A stretch of DNA of 64,000 nucleotides from Anaerolineae bacterium (lineage in GTDB: Bacteria > Chloroflexota > Anaerolineae > Aggregatilineales > Phototrophicaceae), in the NCBI GenBank assembly GCA_017303635.1, contig JAFLCG010000007.1:1-64000 (forward strand), in the 5' to 3' direction. Shown here piece after piece: positions 1 to 8,952 of this stretch. How positions within the stretch are numbered: the stretch's first letter is position 1; each line of letters starts with the position of its first letter. The translations under genes and the position numbers were made by a program. The notes beneath the pieces are model-generated. The model made no database searches, was not told the origin of the DNA, and saw nothing but the letters and a program-made list of their open reading frames with translations.

Positions 1-93
1 GGCGACCGTCGCGGGGGCGGCGGCGGTGGCGATCGCCGGGGCGGTGGCGGCGGCGGCTACCGCAGCGGTGGCGACCGGGGGCCCCGGGATTAA
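1..93 (+). CDS. C-terminal tail of an RGG/glycine-rich protein (partial)
   Basis: Only the last 30 codons are in the window, in frame 1, ending with TAA at 91-93. They encode a tail of Gly runs separated by Asp-Arg-Arg and Tyr-Arg pairs, ending GPRD. Such RGG-type tails are typical of RRM cold-shock-like RNA-binding proteins and of some DEAD-box helicases; the RRM gene at 1558 ends in a similar tail, so a paralogue is the simplest guess. The catalytic or binding domain is outside the window, so identity is open. A good terminator follows directly. Confidence 0.6.
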   Translation, partial: GDRRGGGGGGDRRGGGGGGYRSGGDRGPRD

Positions 94-102
94 GTAAGTT
101 GG

Positions 103-137
103 CGGGCGGAGGGGGAACCTTCCGCCCGTTTTGTTTT
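103..137 (+). terminator. Rho-independent terminator
   Basis: CGGGCGGA (103-110) pairs with TCCGCCCG (121-128) across a 10-nt loop and is followed by TTTTGTTTT. It sits 10 bp after the stop of the upstream RGG-tail gene. Confidence 0.8.
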
Positions 138-169
138 CGCTAACGGCGCCATCCTCTGTTTTATCCAAT

Positions 170-197
170 TTGACACATGCCCAAAAACACATATAAC
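170..197 (+). promoter_or_regulatory. Sigma70-type promoter for the beta-propeller gene
   Basis: TTGACA (170-175), a 16-bp spacer and TATAAC (192-197), lying 44 bp before the start at 242 and after a terminator. The match to the vegetative consensus is strong. Confidence 0.6.
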
Positions 198-241
198 TGT
201 AAGTGAACTGCACTTAACCGCCTGTCCGAAGGAGTCTCACC

Positions 242-1291
242 ATGAACACTCCGCAACGCATGAGACCGTTAGTGAACAGTTTGTTCAGCCTGCTGCTGCT
301 CGGTCTGCTGCTATCGGTAGCCACACCAATCACCGCCGCCCAATCCACCACTGGACAAGCGCGGATTGCCTTCGTCACGGCTGATTATGACACCCGCGAG
401 ATGACCCTCAGCCTGGTGGATCCGGTCAGCGGTGCGGTGACAGTGCTGCTCCATGACGGGAACTTTTATCAACCGGTCTTTTCCCCGGATGGGCGCTCGC
501 TGGCCTTTGTGGGCGAAAATCCGCGCTCCCGCAGCCAGAATATCTACATCGTCAGTACGGATGGCACCGACCTGCATCCCCTGATCCCGATTGATGGTTC
601 GACGCGCTACTGGCCGAATGGTCGGGTGGCGTGGTCGGCGGATAGCACGCAGATCTTCTACGGGGTGACCGACCGCAGTCGGCGTCCGACCGGGTTCTTC
701 CGGGCGAACGTCGATGGCAGCGATCCAGAGCGGATTGAATTCGAGGGGATGAACGGACGCTATCTGAGCATGAATATCGCAGCGACAACCGATGGCAGCC
801 GCCTGGCATTTCTGGCAGAAGACGAGAACTTCAACACACAGCTTTTCATCGCCAATGCCGATGGCACTAATCCACAGCCGATCACCGCTGCGCTGCTGGA
901 TAACCAACCGTATGATACAGTGGCGTGGTCGCCGGATGGCCTCCACACATTGTTGAGTGTGAATCCGTCATTTGCCCCTGTGCCGGAACCCTTGATGCTG
1001 GCCGATGCGGACGGCGCAAATGCAGTCGCCGTGATTAATCCACCACCCAATTACATCACCTCAGGCTCGTGGTCGCCGGATGGCAGTCAGATCACCTTCC
1101 TGGCAACTGAAATGGGCGGGGATTCGGTGCCGGATGGTGAGGTCTATGTCGCCAATGCCGATGGTTCTGGCCTGCGGGCGCTCAATATCGAGGTCAATGT
1201 AGGTTATTTCGGCACCTCGTGGGGAATCATCCCGGATGATGTGATCTTGCCAACCGCACCGGCTTCTTTCATGGAGGCGATAGGGCGGTAA
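242..1291 (+). CDS. Secreted TolB/WD40-like beta-propeller protein
   Basis: 349 aa. Residues 1-33 form a signal peptide (Arg followed by a Leu-rich core, cleavage near TAA). The rest is made of repeated PD40/TolB-like blades: the pattern 'aNaDGt-p--' recurs at least five times (STDGTD, NVDGSD, NADGTN, DADGAN, NADGSG), each preceded by a 'W/FSPDG' motif. Such propellers act outside the cytoplasm as binding scaffolds; no catalytic residues are evident. AGGAG lies just before the ATG. It appears monocistronic, between a terminator and a hairpin. The specific partner or substrate cannot be told from sequence. Confidence 0.8.
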   Translation: MNTPQRMRPLVNSLFSLLLLGLLLSVATPITAAQSTTGQARIAFVTADYDTREMTLSLVDPVSGAVTVLLHDGNFYQPVFSPDGRSLAFVGENPRSRSQNIYIVSTDGTDLHPLIPIDGSTRYWPNGRVAWSADSTQIFYGVTDRSRRPTGFFRANVDGSDPERIEFEGMNGRYLSMNIAATTDGSRLAFLAEDENFNTQLFIANADGTNPQPITAALLDNQPYDTVAWSPDGLHTLLSVNPSFAPVPEPLMLADADGANAVAVINPPPNYITSGSWSPDGSQITFLATEMGGDSVPDGEVYVANADGSGLRALNIEVNVGYFGTSWGIIPDDVILPTAPASFMEAIGR

Positions 1292-1299
1292 TCACTGGC

Positions 1300-1330
1300 G
1301 GGAGGACGTGCGAGCGCCCATCGTCCTCCC
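1300..1330 (+). terminator. Hairpin after the beta-propeller gene
   Basis: GGGAGGACG (1300-1308) pairs perfectly with CGTCCTCCC (1322-1330). No U-tract follows, so it may be a weak or Rho-assisted terminator. Its GGGAGGAC/GTCCTCCC arms equal those of the repeat at 47102-47139. Confidence 0.4.
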
Positions 1331-1557
1331 CCGACTCGACCAAACCTCGTTTGTGCACCTGTGGATTATTCTGCAACATTCCCCCTATGCAGCACCCCCA
1401 CACTGTGAGATGCTTAGCAAAGATAGGGTGTAAACCGCCCGAGCAACGGCTGCAATCAGTACTCCTGCGTCCCGCATTAGTTACGTCATCTGCACTGTGT
1501 CCCTCGACTGTTCTATCCTCTATCAAGTTCAACTACAGTGCATACAGGAGTATCACC

Positions 1558-1872
1558 ATGTCCAAGAAACTATACGTCGGCAACCTCGCCTTCTCATCCA
1601 CCGAAGATCAGGTTCGCACCCTCTTCACCCAGGCTGGTGAAGTGGAAAGCGTTTCCTTCATCATCGACCGTGAAACCGGTCGTTCGCGTGGTTTCGGCTT
1701 CGTCGAAATGGCGACCGATGAAGGCGCTCAGGAAGCCATCAAGCGCTTTAACGGGTATAACCTGGACAAGCGCCCTCTGACCGTCAATGAAGCCCGCCCG
1801 CGTGAAGAACGCACCGGTGGCTTCGGTGGCGGCAACCGTGGCGGCGGCAACGGCAACCGCAACCGTTACTAA
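1558..1872 (+). CDS. RRM-domain RNA-binding protein with glycine-rich tail
   Basis: 104 aa. One RNA recognition motif spans residues 1-80, with RNP2 'LYVGNL' and RNP1 'RGFGFVEM', followed by a Gly/Asn/Arg tail. Proteins of this size (Rbp/GRP-like) are common in cyanobacteria and Chloroflexota and are often cold-induced RNA chaperones; that role is inferred. The frame is open further upstream, but the ATG at 1558 has AGGAG eight bases before it and begins exactly at the domain (MSKKLYVGNL), so it is preferred. A roughly 265-bp leader precedes it, with no other gene visible. Confidence 0.9.
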   Translation: MSKKLYVGNLAFSSTEDQVRTLFTQAGEVESVSFIIDRETGRSRGFGFVEMATDEGAQEAIKRFNGYNLDKRPLTVNEARPREERTGGFGGGNRGGGNGNRNRY

Positions 1873-1997
1873 ACCAACGGAAATACGCAGTCAGACAGCG
1901 TCCTTTCCACGATCCGTGACCTTGCGCTATAATGGGGGTCATGATCGAGTCAACACTTGGTCGGGGATTACTTTCGGCTTCTGACTTCGGAAAAAAG

Positions 1998-2033
1998 GGG
2001 GCGGCGCGGGATCATAGATACTCGTGCCGCCCC
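1998..2033 (+). terminator. Strong hairpin between the RRM gene and the next gene
   Basis: GGGGCGGC (1998-2005) pairs with GCCGCCCC (2026-2033), extended inward by GCG/CGT. It is followed by TGCTGTTTT. It could end the RRM transcript or be part of the leader of the gene at 2080. Confidence 0.45.
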
Positions 2034-2079
2034 TGCTGTTTTCCCGGTAAGAATGTCCGCAGCGATAGAGGAGAAGGCG

Positions 2080-2379
2080 ATGGCCAAGCAAGTTCGTGAA
2101 CACTTTTACGTAGCTGTCAAGCGCAACTATGAAGATGTCTGGCGGGTCGTCAGCGAATTCACCACCCGGCAGGAAGCGGAAGACCATATGGCCGAACGCC
2201 GGAGCTGGACCGGGGCATTCAACTACGACAACGCTGAACTGCGCGTCCTCTCTACGGGTGAAGCCAAGGCGGAATTTGGCGCGACCTGGGTCTACAAGCC
2301 CATTGGGTCCAAGGCTGCCGTCGCCGAGGCCAAGCCCAAAGCCAATCGCCGCGTCAGACGACTCTCCGATGACGAGTAA
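2080..2379 (+). CDS. Small hypothetical protein, basic C-terminus
   Basis: 99 aa. No family recognised. The N-terminal 75 residues look like a small alpha/beta domain (aromatic-rich strands 'HFYVAVKRN', 'GAFNYDNAELRVL', 'GATWVYKP'), followed by a Lys/Arg/Ala tail that ends acidic (SDDE). The ATG at 2080 has GAGGAG 7-12 bases upstream and is preferred over upstream in-frame ATGs. A clear terminator follows, so it is probably a single-gene transcript. Confidence 0.65.
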   Translation: MAKQVREHFYVAVKRNYEDVWRVVSEFTTRQEAEDHMAERRSWTGAFNYDNAELRVLSTGEAKAEFGATWVYKPIGSKAAVAEAKPKANRRVRRLSDDE

Positions 2380-2419
2380 AGCGGCTCTCGAAGCAGCTGG
2401 AAACAACCCAACGACGCCA

Positions 2420-2452
2420 ACGGCAGACTCCTCATAGGTTGTCTGCCGTTTT
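2420..2452 (+). terminator. Rho-independent terminator
   Basis: ACGGCAGAC (2420-2428) pairs with GTCTGCCGT (2441-2449), followed by TTTTG. It ends the small gene at 2080-2379. Confidence 0.8.
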
Positions 2453-2565
2453 GTATTGGGGGAATTGCCTCCACATTCCACCGATCAGCACAATACCCCA
2501 TCACGCCATCACACCTCATACCATGCATAAATTTTACAATACCGTAATTATTTAACAAATAGTAC

Positions 2566-2596
2566 TTGACTCCAGTGGGAAATATGCGCTTACAAT
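2566..2596 (+). promoter_or_regulatory. Possible promoter for pcp
   Basis: TTGACT (2566-2571) and TACAAT (2591-2596) with a long 19-bp spacer, 29 bp before the pcp start, in a locally A+T-rich stretch. Confidence 0.35.
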
Positions 2597-2624
2597 AGAG
2601 TTGTTTTGTGGAAAGAGGGGCAAG

Positions 2625-3242
2625 ATGACTCATATATTGTTGACAGGCTTCACCCCATTCCCCGGCGTTGATCTCAACCCAACCGCCCTACTCGTTGAGG
2701 ATTTTGCCGCGCAGCCACCGGCAGGACTGCGCCTCAGCAGCGAGGTGCTCCCCACCGCCTTTGCGCCGGCTGGTGTCCGTATTCGTCAATTAATCGGGCA
2801 GCACCAACCGGAAGCCGTCCTCATGCTGGGCGTGGCTGCCAGCCGCGACTCGATCAACCTGGAGCGCACCGGCTACAACTGGGACGAAGCAGCCAAGCCC
2901 GATATTCACGGAGTCAGCCGCGCCGGACAACCGATCCGCATCGGCGGCCCAGAGCAGTATCAGTCAACACTGCCTTTTAAAGCCATGTATGCGGCACTGG
3001 CTGCCGCCGGGATCGCGGTCACCTACTCGGATGACCCCGGTCGCTATGTGTGCAACCATGTCTTGTATCACGCAGCAGATATGTTGGCGGAAAGCGCCAC
3101 CCCTTACGGTTTTATCCATGTCCCAGCACTGAAAACTGGCCCGGACTCCCCTGGTATGGAGTACCCTCAGATGCGGGAGGCAATCCATCTTTGCCTCCAG
3201 GTGCTGCAAGAAGATCGCATCCACGCTTCCGTTCATTCCTGA
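2625..3242 (+). CDS. pcp: Pyrrolidone-carboxylate peptidase (peptidase C15)
   Basis: 205 aa, the usual size. Removes N-terminal pyroglutamate from peptides in the cytoplasm. The start 'ILLTGFTPFPG' is the family signature. Catalytic residues are recognisable: the Glu in 'INLERTGYN', the Cys in 'GRYVCNHVLYH' and the His in 'GFIHVP'. The ATG at 2625 follows GAGGGG; an upstream in-frame ATG lacks a ribosome site. Its last 10 bp overlap the 3' end of the convergent Mut7-C gene. Confidence 0.92.
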   Translation: MTHILLTGFTPFPGVDLNPTALLVEDFAAQPPAGLRLSSEVLPTAFAPAGVRIRQLIGQHQPEAVLMLGVAASRDSINLERTGYNWDEAAKPDIHGVSRAGQPIRIGGPEQYQSTLPFKAMYAALAAAGIAVTYSDDPGRYVCNHVLYHAADMLAESATPYGFIHVPALKTGPDSPGMEYPQMREAIHLCLQVLQEDRIHASVHS

Positions 3243-3970
3243 AGCAAACGCGAGAGCAAGCCCTGCATGCGCTGGTAGTGAGGCCCTTTCCAGTAAAGCT
3301 GCCCACAACGGTCACAACGATAGAACTCATCATAATAGCGCGCGGTATCCGCCGGGAGTTGGTCGAGGACCGTGGCTTTCGCCACCGAATCGAGCAGGCC
3401 GTTGCAGTTCAGGCAGTGACGGAACGGACGAATGTGTGGGCGCAGTTGATAGCGGTCAGCGATTTCCAGCACCTGCTGCTCACGGTGAGTCGCGCGGACA
3501 AAGTAGCCGTAAATCACCAGGCTGCGCTTGAGCAGACCCACGTCCCGAGTCAAGAGCACGCGGCCCTCATCATGCGAGACCTGTGCTAGTTCTTCATCGT
3601 GATAGTCATTGCGGTAACGGGTATCTAAGCCGAGCATCCGCAGGTAGGCTGCCAGGCGCCCCAGATGTTGATCAAGGATGAAGCGCGGCGGCATGGCCAA
3701 AGCCGGACGCAGCAGCAGATCCACGCTCGGTGCAGCCAGGATCGGGTAGGCGTGGATGACATCGCCATCCTGAACCGTATATTCAAAATTCACCGGTACG
3801 CCGTTCACTTGTAAGGTTTCGATCTCAGGGTGCGGCACCCCCAGCGACTCAATCATGTCCTTGATAGACGCTCGCCAATCAAAGGCATGACTGATCGGCT
3901 GCCCGCGCTGCTGCCGGGGCAGAAAGTCGTTCAGGTTGCCCGCAAAATGGAAGGTCGCGGTGGAAGGCAT
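3233..3970 (-). CDS. Mut7-C RNase domain protein with N-terminal ubiquitin-like domain
   Basis: 245 aa. Residues ~1-85 form the Mut7-C ubiquitin-like (beta-grasp) domain ('VNGVPVNFEYTVQDGDVIHAYP'). Residues ~95-245 are the Mut7-C PIN-like nuclease with conserved Asp residues ('ILDQHLGRLAAYLRMLG', 'LLTRDVGLLKR') and a C-terminal zinc ribbon (CLNC, CDRC). The family is predicted to be an RNase; substrate unknown. It lies 52 bp downstream of prmA on the same strand and converges with pcp, overlapping it by 10 bp. Confidence 0.85.
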   Translation of the reverse strand: MPSTATFHFAGNLNDFLPRQQRGQPISHAFDWRASIKDMIESLGVPHPEIETLQVNGVPVNFEYTVQDGDVIHAYPILAAPSVDLLLRPALAMPPRFILDQHLGRLAAYLRMLGLDTRYRNDYHDEELAQVSHDEGRVLLTRDVGLLKRSLVIYGYFVRATHREQQVLEIADRYQLRPHIRPFRHCLNCNGLLDSVAKATVLDQLPADTARYYDEFYRCDRCGQLYWKGPHYQRMQGLLSRLLQE

Positions 3971-3986
3971 AAGTGTGACCAGGGTT

Positions 3987-4013
3987 TAGGGGCGACCCGG
4001 CGGGTCGCCCCTA
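3987..4013. repeat. Family A palindrome, GTAGGGGC type
   Basis: TAGGGGCGACCCG (3987-3999), one base, then its exact reverse complement (4001-4013). It lies between prmA and the Mut7-C gene and shares its TAGGGGCGA/TCGCCCCTA ends with the copy at 57526-57554. Confidence 0.85.
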
Positions 4014-4022
4014 CAGTTACAT

Positions 4023-4940
4023 CTACTCTATCGGGCGGCGGGTTTCGATGACCGCCCAATCACCCTCGAAGCGACGGGCATAGGGTTCCAGACCCGTTGA
4101 GCGCAGGGCCGCTTCGACCTCGTCTACCTGTTCCTGGATCAACCCGCTGAAGATCGCGGTCCCGCCGGGACGCACCACCTGCCCCAACCCCTGCCCGCAC
4201 ATGGCGATGATGACCCGCGCCAGAATGTTGACAATCGCCAGGTCAAACCGGCGTGCGCTGGTCAGCACGGTTTCCAGACTGCCCTCCTGCGCGGTGATCG
4301 ACTCGGCGACCCCGTTCTGAAGTGCATTTTCATAGGTGACACGCGCAGCCATCGGATCAATATCCAGCCCCAGCACATGCCCAGCTCCCAGTTTGATGGC
4401 GGCAATGCCGAGGATGCCCGAACCACAACCCAGGTCGAGCGCCTGGATACCAGGCTTAACGTGATCTTCCAGCGCCAACAGGCACAGTTGGGTGGTCGGA
4501 TGCGTGCCGGTGCCAAAGGCCATACCGGGATCGAGCGCGATGACGATCTCGCCCGGCTGTGGTTCTGTCTCCACCCACAATGGACGAATGAGTAACCGCT
4601 TGCCAATCCGTACCGGGTGATAATGCACCTTCCACGCCTCGGCCCAATCTTCCTCATGGACGATCTTGTAGACCGGGCGCGGCATGGGGTACATCAGGCT
4701 CATGGCGCTCAGCGCCATCTCAAGCTGTTGTTTGGCCTCGTCGGCGCGGTCATCCGCCGGAATATAGGCTCGCACGGTCAGCCGTTCGACCGGGGGCGGC
4801 GTGCCGTCATCCCAGGATTCCGGCATGATGCCTTCCTGCTCAATGGAGACACCCTGGTGTCCGTAGCGGTTGAGCACCTCGACAATCGCCTCGGCTGCTT
4901 CGCCATCCACACTCAATGCAATTTCGATCCAGTCAGTCAT
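4023..4940 (-). CDS. prmA: Ribosomal protein L11 methyltransferase
   Basis: 305 aa, normal length. Uses S-adenosylmethionine to methylate ribosomal protein L11. The N-terminal ~110 residues match the L11-recognition domain. The methyltransferase part has the family motif 'FGTGTHPTTQLCL' and SAM motif I 'ALDLGCGSGILGIAA', then 'VNILARVI'. Placement after dnaJ is a common bacterial arrangement (hrcA-grpE-dnaK-dnaJ-prmA). A terminator at 5066-5093 separates it from dnaJ, so it may have its own promoter. Confidence 0.95.
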   Translation of the reverse strand: MTDWIEIALSVDGEAAEAIVEVLNRYGHQGVSIEQEGIMPESWDDGTPPPVERLTVRAYIPADDRADEAKQQLEMALSAMSLMYPMPRPVYKIVHEEDWAEAWKVHYHPVRIGKRLLIRPLWVETEPQPGEIVIALDPGMAFGTGTHPTTQLCLLALEDHVKPGIQALDLGCGSGILGIAAIKLGAGHVLGLDIDPMAARVTYENALQNGVAESITAQEGSLETVLTSARRFDLAIVNILARVIIAMCGQGLGQVVRPGGTAIFSGLIQEQVDEVEAALRSTGLEPYARRFEGDWAVIETRRPIE

Positions 4941-4946
4941 GAGAAA

Positions 4947-4974
4947 GTCCGTAGTCCATAGATAGTCAGTAGCA
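4947..4974. repeat. Seven-base-period degenerate repeat upstream of prmA
   Basis: Four consecutive 7-mers: GTCCGTA, GTCCATA, GATAGTC, AGTAGCA. Another run of the same kind (ATTCACA, GTCCCCA, GTTCACC) lies near 5029-5049. Related to the arrays at 15246, 17209, 21575, 45202 and 47150. Confidence 0.5.
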
Positions 4975-5065
4975 TAGGGCCGATAGCCGCTTAGCGTGGA
5001 TTATAGTCGATGGGCCAGAACAGTGGGAATTCACAGTCCCCAGTTCACCATAGAGAAGTGGGCAT

Positions 5066-5093
5066 AAAAAAAGGGCGCACAGCCGTGCGCCCC
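5066..5093 (-). terminator. dnaJ terminator formed by a family A repeat
   Basis: On the minus strand GGGCGCAC pairs with GTGCGCCC (stem 5073-5080 / 5085-5092) and is followed by seven T (5072-5066). The same 24-bp hairpin, ending CCTAC on the plus strand, occurs at 43627 and 50218. Confidence 0.85.
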
Positions 5094-5117
5094 TACCTAC
5101 CACCTGAAACCAGTAAC

Positions 5118-6275
5118 TTACTGCTGCGGCTCGCCACCGAGGAAGTCCATCATCCGGTTGAAGAAACCACGATTGCCATTCTGCTGCGGCTGGACACTCT
5201 GACCGAGCGTTTCCGCCAGCTTCTCAAAGAGTTCGCGCTGGTAGGCCGTCAGATTGGTCGGCACCTCGACCTGCACATAGACCAGTTGGTCACCGCGTCC
5301 GGCGTTCGAGCCATCCGAGCGCAGCCGCGGGAACCCTTTGCCGCGCAGTCGGAATACCTTACCGGTTTGCGTCCCTGCCGGGATAACCAGTTCCTGATCG
5401 CCATCGACGCTGGGCACGTTGATCTTGTCACCCAGTGCCGCCTGCGCCACGTTCAGGGTCACATCGAGGATGATGTCATTGTCTTTGCGCTTGAAGAAAT
5501 CGTGTTCCTTCACGTCAATGATGACGTAAAGGTTACCGGGCGGCGCGGTCTGTTCACCGGCATCGCCTTCACCCCGGATCTGGATTTGCAGACCTTCACG
5601 CACTCCTGGCGGGATGGCGACGCTCAAAACGGCCTGCTTGCGAACCTGACCCTGACCGGAGCAACGCTTACACGGTGAAGGATTGATCTCGCCTTTGCCG
5701 TTACAGCGCGGGCAGGTCATCGTCCGCACCATCGCGCCGAGGAAGGTCTGCTGCACCTGCCGGATTTCGCCACTGCCTTTACAATCCGGGCAGCGGGTAG
5801 GCGTGGTGCCGGGTTCCGCGCCGCTGCCGGAACAGACCTCGCACACTTCCATACGCTCAAAGCTGACTTCGCGCTCGACCCCGAAGACGGCTTCCTCAAA
5901 GCTCACGCGCACATCCACGCGGCGGTCAGCGCCCGGGCGAGGCCCCCGGCGGCGTCCGCCACCGCGTGCCCCAGTCAGGTTGGTAAAGAAATCCTCGAAG
6001 ATTTCTTCAAAGCCGCTGTAACCGGCAGCGCCGGCACCGCCAAAACCGCCCTGTCCATTCACCCCGGCATGACCAAAACGGTCATAACGGGCGCGCTTAT
6101 CGTCATCGTAGAGGACTTCATAAGCCTCATTAATTTCTTTGAATTTTGCTTCCGCATCGGCGTGTTCACTCACATCCGGGTGATATTCCCGCGCCAGTTT
6201 GCGAAAGGCCTTTTTGATGTCGTCCTTGGAAGAACCTTTGGGAACGCCCAGTACTTCGTAGTAGTCACGCGCCAT
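5118..6275 (-). CDS. dnaJ: Chaperone DnaJ
   Basis: 385 aa. Type I Hsp40 co-chaperone that stimulates DnaK ATPase. J domain residues 1-70 with HPD in 'EYHPDVS'; Gly/Phe-rich linker ~75-110; four zinc-binding CxxCxGxG repeats (CEVCSGSG, CPDCKGSG, CPRCNGKG, CKRCSGQG) at ~140-215; C-terminal substrate domains. Downstream of dnaK in a grpE-dnaK-dnaJ order, separated by 95 bp containing a hairpin. Confidence 0.98.
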   Translation of the reverse strand: MARDYYEVLGVPKGSSKDDIKKAFRKLAREYHPDVSEHADAEAKFKEINEAYEVLYDDDKRARYDRFGHAGVNGQGGFGGAGAAGYSGFEEIFEDFFTNLTGARGGGRRRGPRPGADRRVDVRVSFEEAVFGVEREVSFERMEVCEVCSGSGAEPGTTPTRCPDCKGSGEIRQVQQTFLGAMVRTMTCPRCNGKGEINPSPCKRCSGQGQVRKQAVLSVAIPPGVREGLQIQIRGEGDAGEQTAPPGNLYVIIDVKEHDFFKRKDNDIILDVTLNVAQAALGDKINVPSVDGDQELVIPAGTQTGKVFRLRGKGFPRLRSDGSNAGRGDQLVYVQVEVPTNLTAYQRELFEKLAETLGQSVQPQQNGNRGFFNRMMDFLGGEPQQ

Positions 6276-6314
6276 GCGAAGTTTCCGATCTCATTAAAAC
6301 TACCCTAAACACGA

Positions 6315-6347
6315 TCAGCCCCAGCCAGTATTCCGGCTGAAGGCTGA
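6315..6347 (-). other. Hairpin in the dnaK-dnaJ gap
   Basis: TCAGCC (6315-6320) pairs with GGCTGA (6342-6347) and CAGCC (6322-6326) with GGCTG (6335-6339). It may attenuate transcription or protect the dnaK message; there is no clear T-tract. Confidence 0.45.
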
Positions 6348-6370
6348 CCATGTGTGCTGCTTACTGATGC

Positions 6371-8269
6371 TTAGGCCTCGGTGAACTCTGCGTCCACCAC
6401 ATCCTCGCCCTTCTTCTTGCTATCACCGGCCTGCTGACCATTCTCGCCAGGCTGCGGGCCGCCCGACTGCTGGTACATGCTGGCACCCAGGTTCTGAATG
6501 TGCTGGCTGAGGGCATCGGTGGCCGCCGTGATGCGATCCACATCATTGCTCTCGAGCGCCTTCTTGGTCGCTTCGATCTTTTCCTGAGTCTGCTTCTTGG
6601 CATCCTCTGGCAGACGATCAGCGAAGTCGCGCAGCAGCTTCTCTGCCGAGAAGATAGCGCTGTCCGCCTGGTTGCGGATTTCCGCCTGAGCCTTTCGCTT
6701 GCTGTCTTCCGAGGCGAACTTCTCCGCCTCCTTGACCATGCGTTGGATTTCGTCTTCCTTCAGACCGCTGCCCGCCGTGATGGTGATCTTCTGTTCGCGG
6801 CCAGTCGCTTTGTCCTGCGCGCTCACATTCAGGATACCGTTGGCATCAATATCGAAGGTGACTTCGATCTGCGGGATACCACGCGGCGCAGGCGGAATAC
6901 CATCCAGGATGAAGCGACCGAGCGACTTATTGTCACCCGCCATGGGGCGCTCGCCCTGGACGATGTGAATCTCGACCTGAGTCTGGCTATCGGCAGCGGT
7001 GCTGAAGACCTGGCTCTTCTTGGTCGGGATGGTCGTATTGCGTTCGATGATCGGGGTAGCCACACCGCCCAGCGTTTCCACGCTCAGGGTCAGCGGGGTC
7101 ACGTCCAGCAGCAGAATGTCCTTGACTTCACCACCGAGCACACCGGCCTGAATGGCCGCGCCCAGCGCCACCACTTCATCCGGGTTCACACCCTTGGTGG
7201 GTTCCTTGCCGAAGAAACCCTTGACCGCTTCCTGCACCGAAGGCATACGGGTCATACCACCGACCAGCACCACCGTGTTGATGTCCTTGGCGCTCAGACC
7301 AGCGTCCTTGAGTGCAGCTTCACACGGGGCAATCGAGCGCTGGATGAGCGGCTGCACCATTGATTCCAGCTTGGCGCGGCTGAGGGTCACATTCAAGTGC
7401 TTGGGGCCGCTGGCATCTGCTGTGATGAAGGGCAGGTTGATTTCCGCGCTGAGGGTGCTGGAAAGCTCAATCTTGGCCTTCTCGGCGGATTCCTTCAGGC
7501 GCTGGAGGGCCTGACGGTCTTCGCGCAGGTCAATGCCGTTGTCTTTCTTGAACTCCGCCGCCAGCCAGTCGATGATGACTTCGTCGAAGTTGTCACCACC
7601 CAGGTAGGTATCGCCGTTGGTGCTGCGAACTTCAAAGACGCCATCGCCCACTTCCAGGATGGAAATATCGAACGTGCCACCACCCAGGTCGTAAACCGCG
7701 ATGACTTCATTCTTGCGCTTGTCCAGGCCGTAGGCCAGGCTCGAGGCGGTCGGCTCGTTGATGATACGCAGCACGTCCAGACCGGCGATACGCCCGGCAT
7801 CCTTGGTAGCGTTACGTTGCGTGTCATTGAAGTAGGCCGGAACGGTGATGACGGCTTTATCAACCGTCTCGCCCAGATAGGCTTCTGCATCGGCCTTGAT
7901 CTTCTGCAGGATCATGGCCGAGATTTCCGGCGGGCTGTATTCCTTACCGCCCATATGCACGCGGGCATCCCCGTTCGGCGCGGCGCTCACCTTGTAGGGA
8001 ATGCGCTTGAGAGCATCCTGCACCTGGCCATCCTGAAAGCGGCGGCCCATAAAGCGCTTCACTGAAAACACGGTGTTATCCGGGTTGGTGACGGCCTGGT
8101 TACGCGCCACTTTGCCGACCAGGCGCTCATTGGTTTTGGGGTTCATCGCAACCACGGATGGAATGAGGTTGCTGCCTTCTGACGAGGGAATGACGACGGG
8201 CTGACCGCCTTCCATCACTGCCACGACCGAGTTGGTCGTTCCCAGATCGATGCCGATTATACGTCCCAT
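6371..8269 (-). CDS. dnaK: Chaperone DnaK (Hsp70)
   Basis: 632 aa, full length. ATP-dependent folding chaperone working with DnaJ and GrpE. Signatures: '[19 protein letters not shown]' at the N-terminus, '[12 protein letters not shown]' near residue 190, '[14 protein letters not shown]' near 330, the substrate-binding domain, and a C-terminal Gly/Gln-rich segment ending EFTEA. It follows grpE by 73 bp; an inverted repeat (8287-8303) lies just before the start. Confidence 0.99.
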   Translation of the reverse strand: MGRIIGIDLGTTNSVVAVMEGGQPVVIPSSEGSNLIPSVVAMNPKTNERLVGKVARNQAVTNPDNTVFSVKRFMGRRFQDGQVQDALKRIPYKVSAAPNGDARVHMGGKEYSPPEISAMILQKIKADAEAYLGETVDKAVITVPAYFNDTQRNATKDAGRIAGLDVLRIINEPTASSLAYGLDKRKNEVIAVYDLGGGTFDISILEVGDGVFEVRSTNGDTYLGGDNFDEVIIDWLAAEFKKDNGIDLREDRQALQRLKESAEKAKIELSSTLSAEINLPFITADASGPKHLNVTLSRAKLESMVQPLIQRSIAPCEAALKDAGLSAKDINTVVLVGGMTRMPSVQEAVKGFFGKEPTKGVNPDEVVALGAAIQAGVLGGEVKDILLLDVTPLTLSVETLGGVATPIIERNTTIPTKKSQVFSTAADSQTQVEIHIVQGERPMAGDNKSLGRFILDGIPPAPRGIPQIEVTFDIDANGILNVSAQDKATGREQKITITAGSGLKEDEIQRMVKEAEKFASEDSKRKAQAEIRNQADSAIFSAEKLLRDFADRLPEDAKKQTQEKIEATKKALESNDVDRITAATDALSQHIQNLGASMYQQSGGPQPGENGQQAGDSKKKGEDVVDAEFTEA

Positions 8270-8286
8270 GACTATCTATTCTCCTG

Positions 8287-8303
8287 ATTGTGCGAGTCAC
8301 AAT
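8287..8303. promoter_or_regulatory. Inverted repeat ATTGTG-N5-CACAAT before dnaK
   Basis: Perfect 6-bp arms (8287-8292 / 8298-8303), ending 18 bp upstream of the dnaK ATG. Could be an operator or a small RNA hairpin; not CIRCE. Confidence 0.35.
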
Positions 8304-8342
8304 GCGTGTGTACGGCGGTCAGGCCGTAGCGTTTGAACCAGT

Positions 8343-8879
8343 TTACTGGGCCACTTTGACCAGCGCCGGGCGTAGCGTCCGGTCGCCATAGCTGTAGCCC
8401 TTTTGCAGGGTAGCGATCACATGACCGCTTTCCACCTCCGTGCTGGCTTCGGACATCACAGCTTCATGGATGGCCGGTTGGAAGGGCTGACCAACCGGGT
8501 CGACCACGCTGATGCCACGTTCCTCCAGAATCTTGAGGAACTTGCGATGGATGCCGCCGACCCCATTCACCCAGGGATTCTCGGCCAGCTCCGGGGGAAT
8601 GTGCGCCATCGCCCGTTCCAGATCATCAATGACCGGGATCAGACTGGTCAGCGTATCAATCGCCCCATTCGTCTGGCTTTCGCGGATAGCGGCCTCAGCC
8701 CGCTTCTTATAATTATTGAAATCCGCCCGTTCCCGCTGCCAGCCGATCATATATTCGTTCACTTTTTGCTCCAGTGCAGCGACAGGGTTTTCCGGCACGC
8801 TGTCTGGCTGTGGCGGTGTCGCTTCGGCTGCCTGGGCAGCCTCGTCATTGGCGACGGTCGTCTTATCCTCTGGCTTCAC
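8343..8879 (-). CDS. grpE: Nucleotide exchange factor GrpE
   Basis: 178 aa. Promotes ADP release from DnaK. Acidic, Gln/Ala/Pro-rich N-terminus, then a long helix ('YMIGWQRERADFNNYKKRAE') and the C-terminal beta domain ending 'YGDRTLRPALVKVAQ', which is typical. The start is GTG at 8879 with GGAGAG upstream on the coding strand. Lies between hrcA (190 bp upstream) and dnaK. Confidence 0.96.
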   Translation of the reverse strand: MKPEDKTTVANDEAAQAAEATPPQPDSVPENPVAALEQKVNEYMIGWQRERADFNNYKKRAEAAIRESQTNGAIDTLTSLIPVIDDLERAMAHIPPELAENPWVNGVGGIHRKFLKILEERGISVVDPVGQPFQPAIHEAVMSEASTEVESGHVIATLQKGYSYGDRTLRPALVKVAQ

Positions 8880-8929
8880 GTCGTCTCTCCGATGCCTTAC
8901 ATAAAGACGGCCTGTGGAACAGGCTCATG

Positions 8930-8952
8930 GATACAGTAACACTGACTGTATC
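8930..8952. promoter_or_regulatory. Inverted repeat GATACAGT-N7-ACTGTATC upstream of grpE
   Basis: Perfect 8-bp arms at 8930-8937 and 8945-8952, 51-73 bp before the grpE start, inside the hrcA-grpE gap. A plausible operator or start-proximal hairpin; it differs from the CIRCE sequence expected for HrcA. Confidence 0.45.
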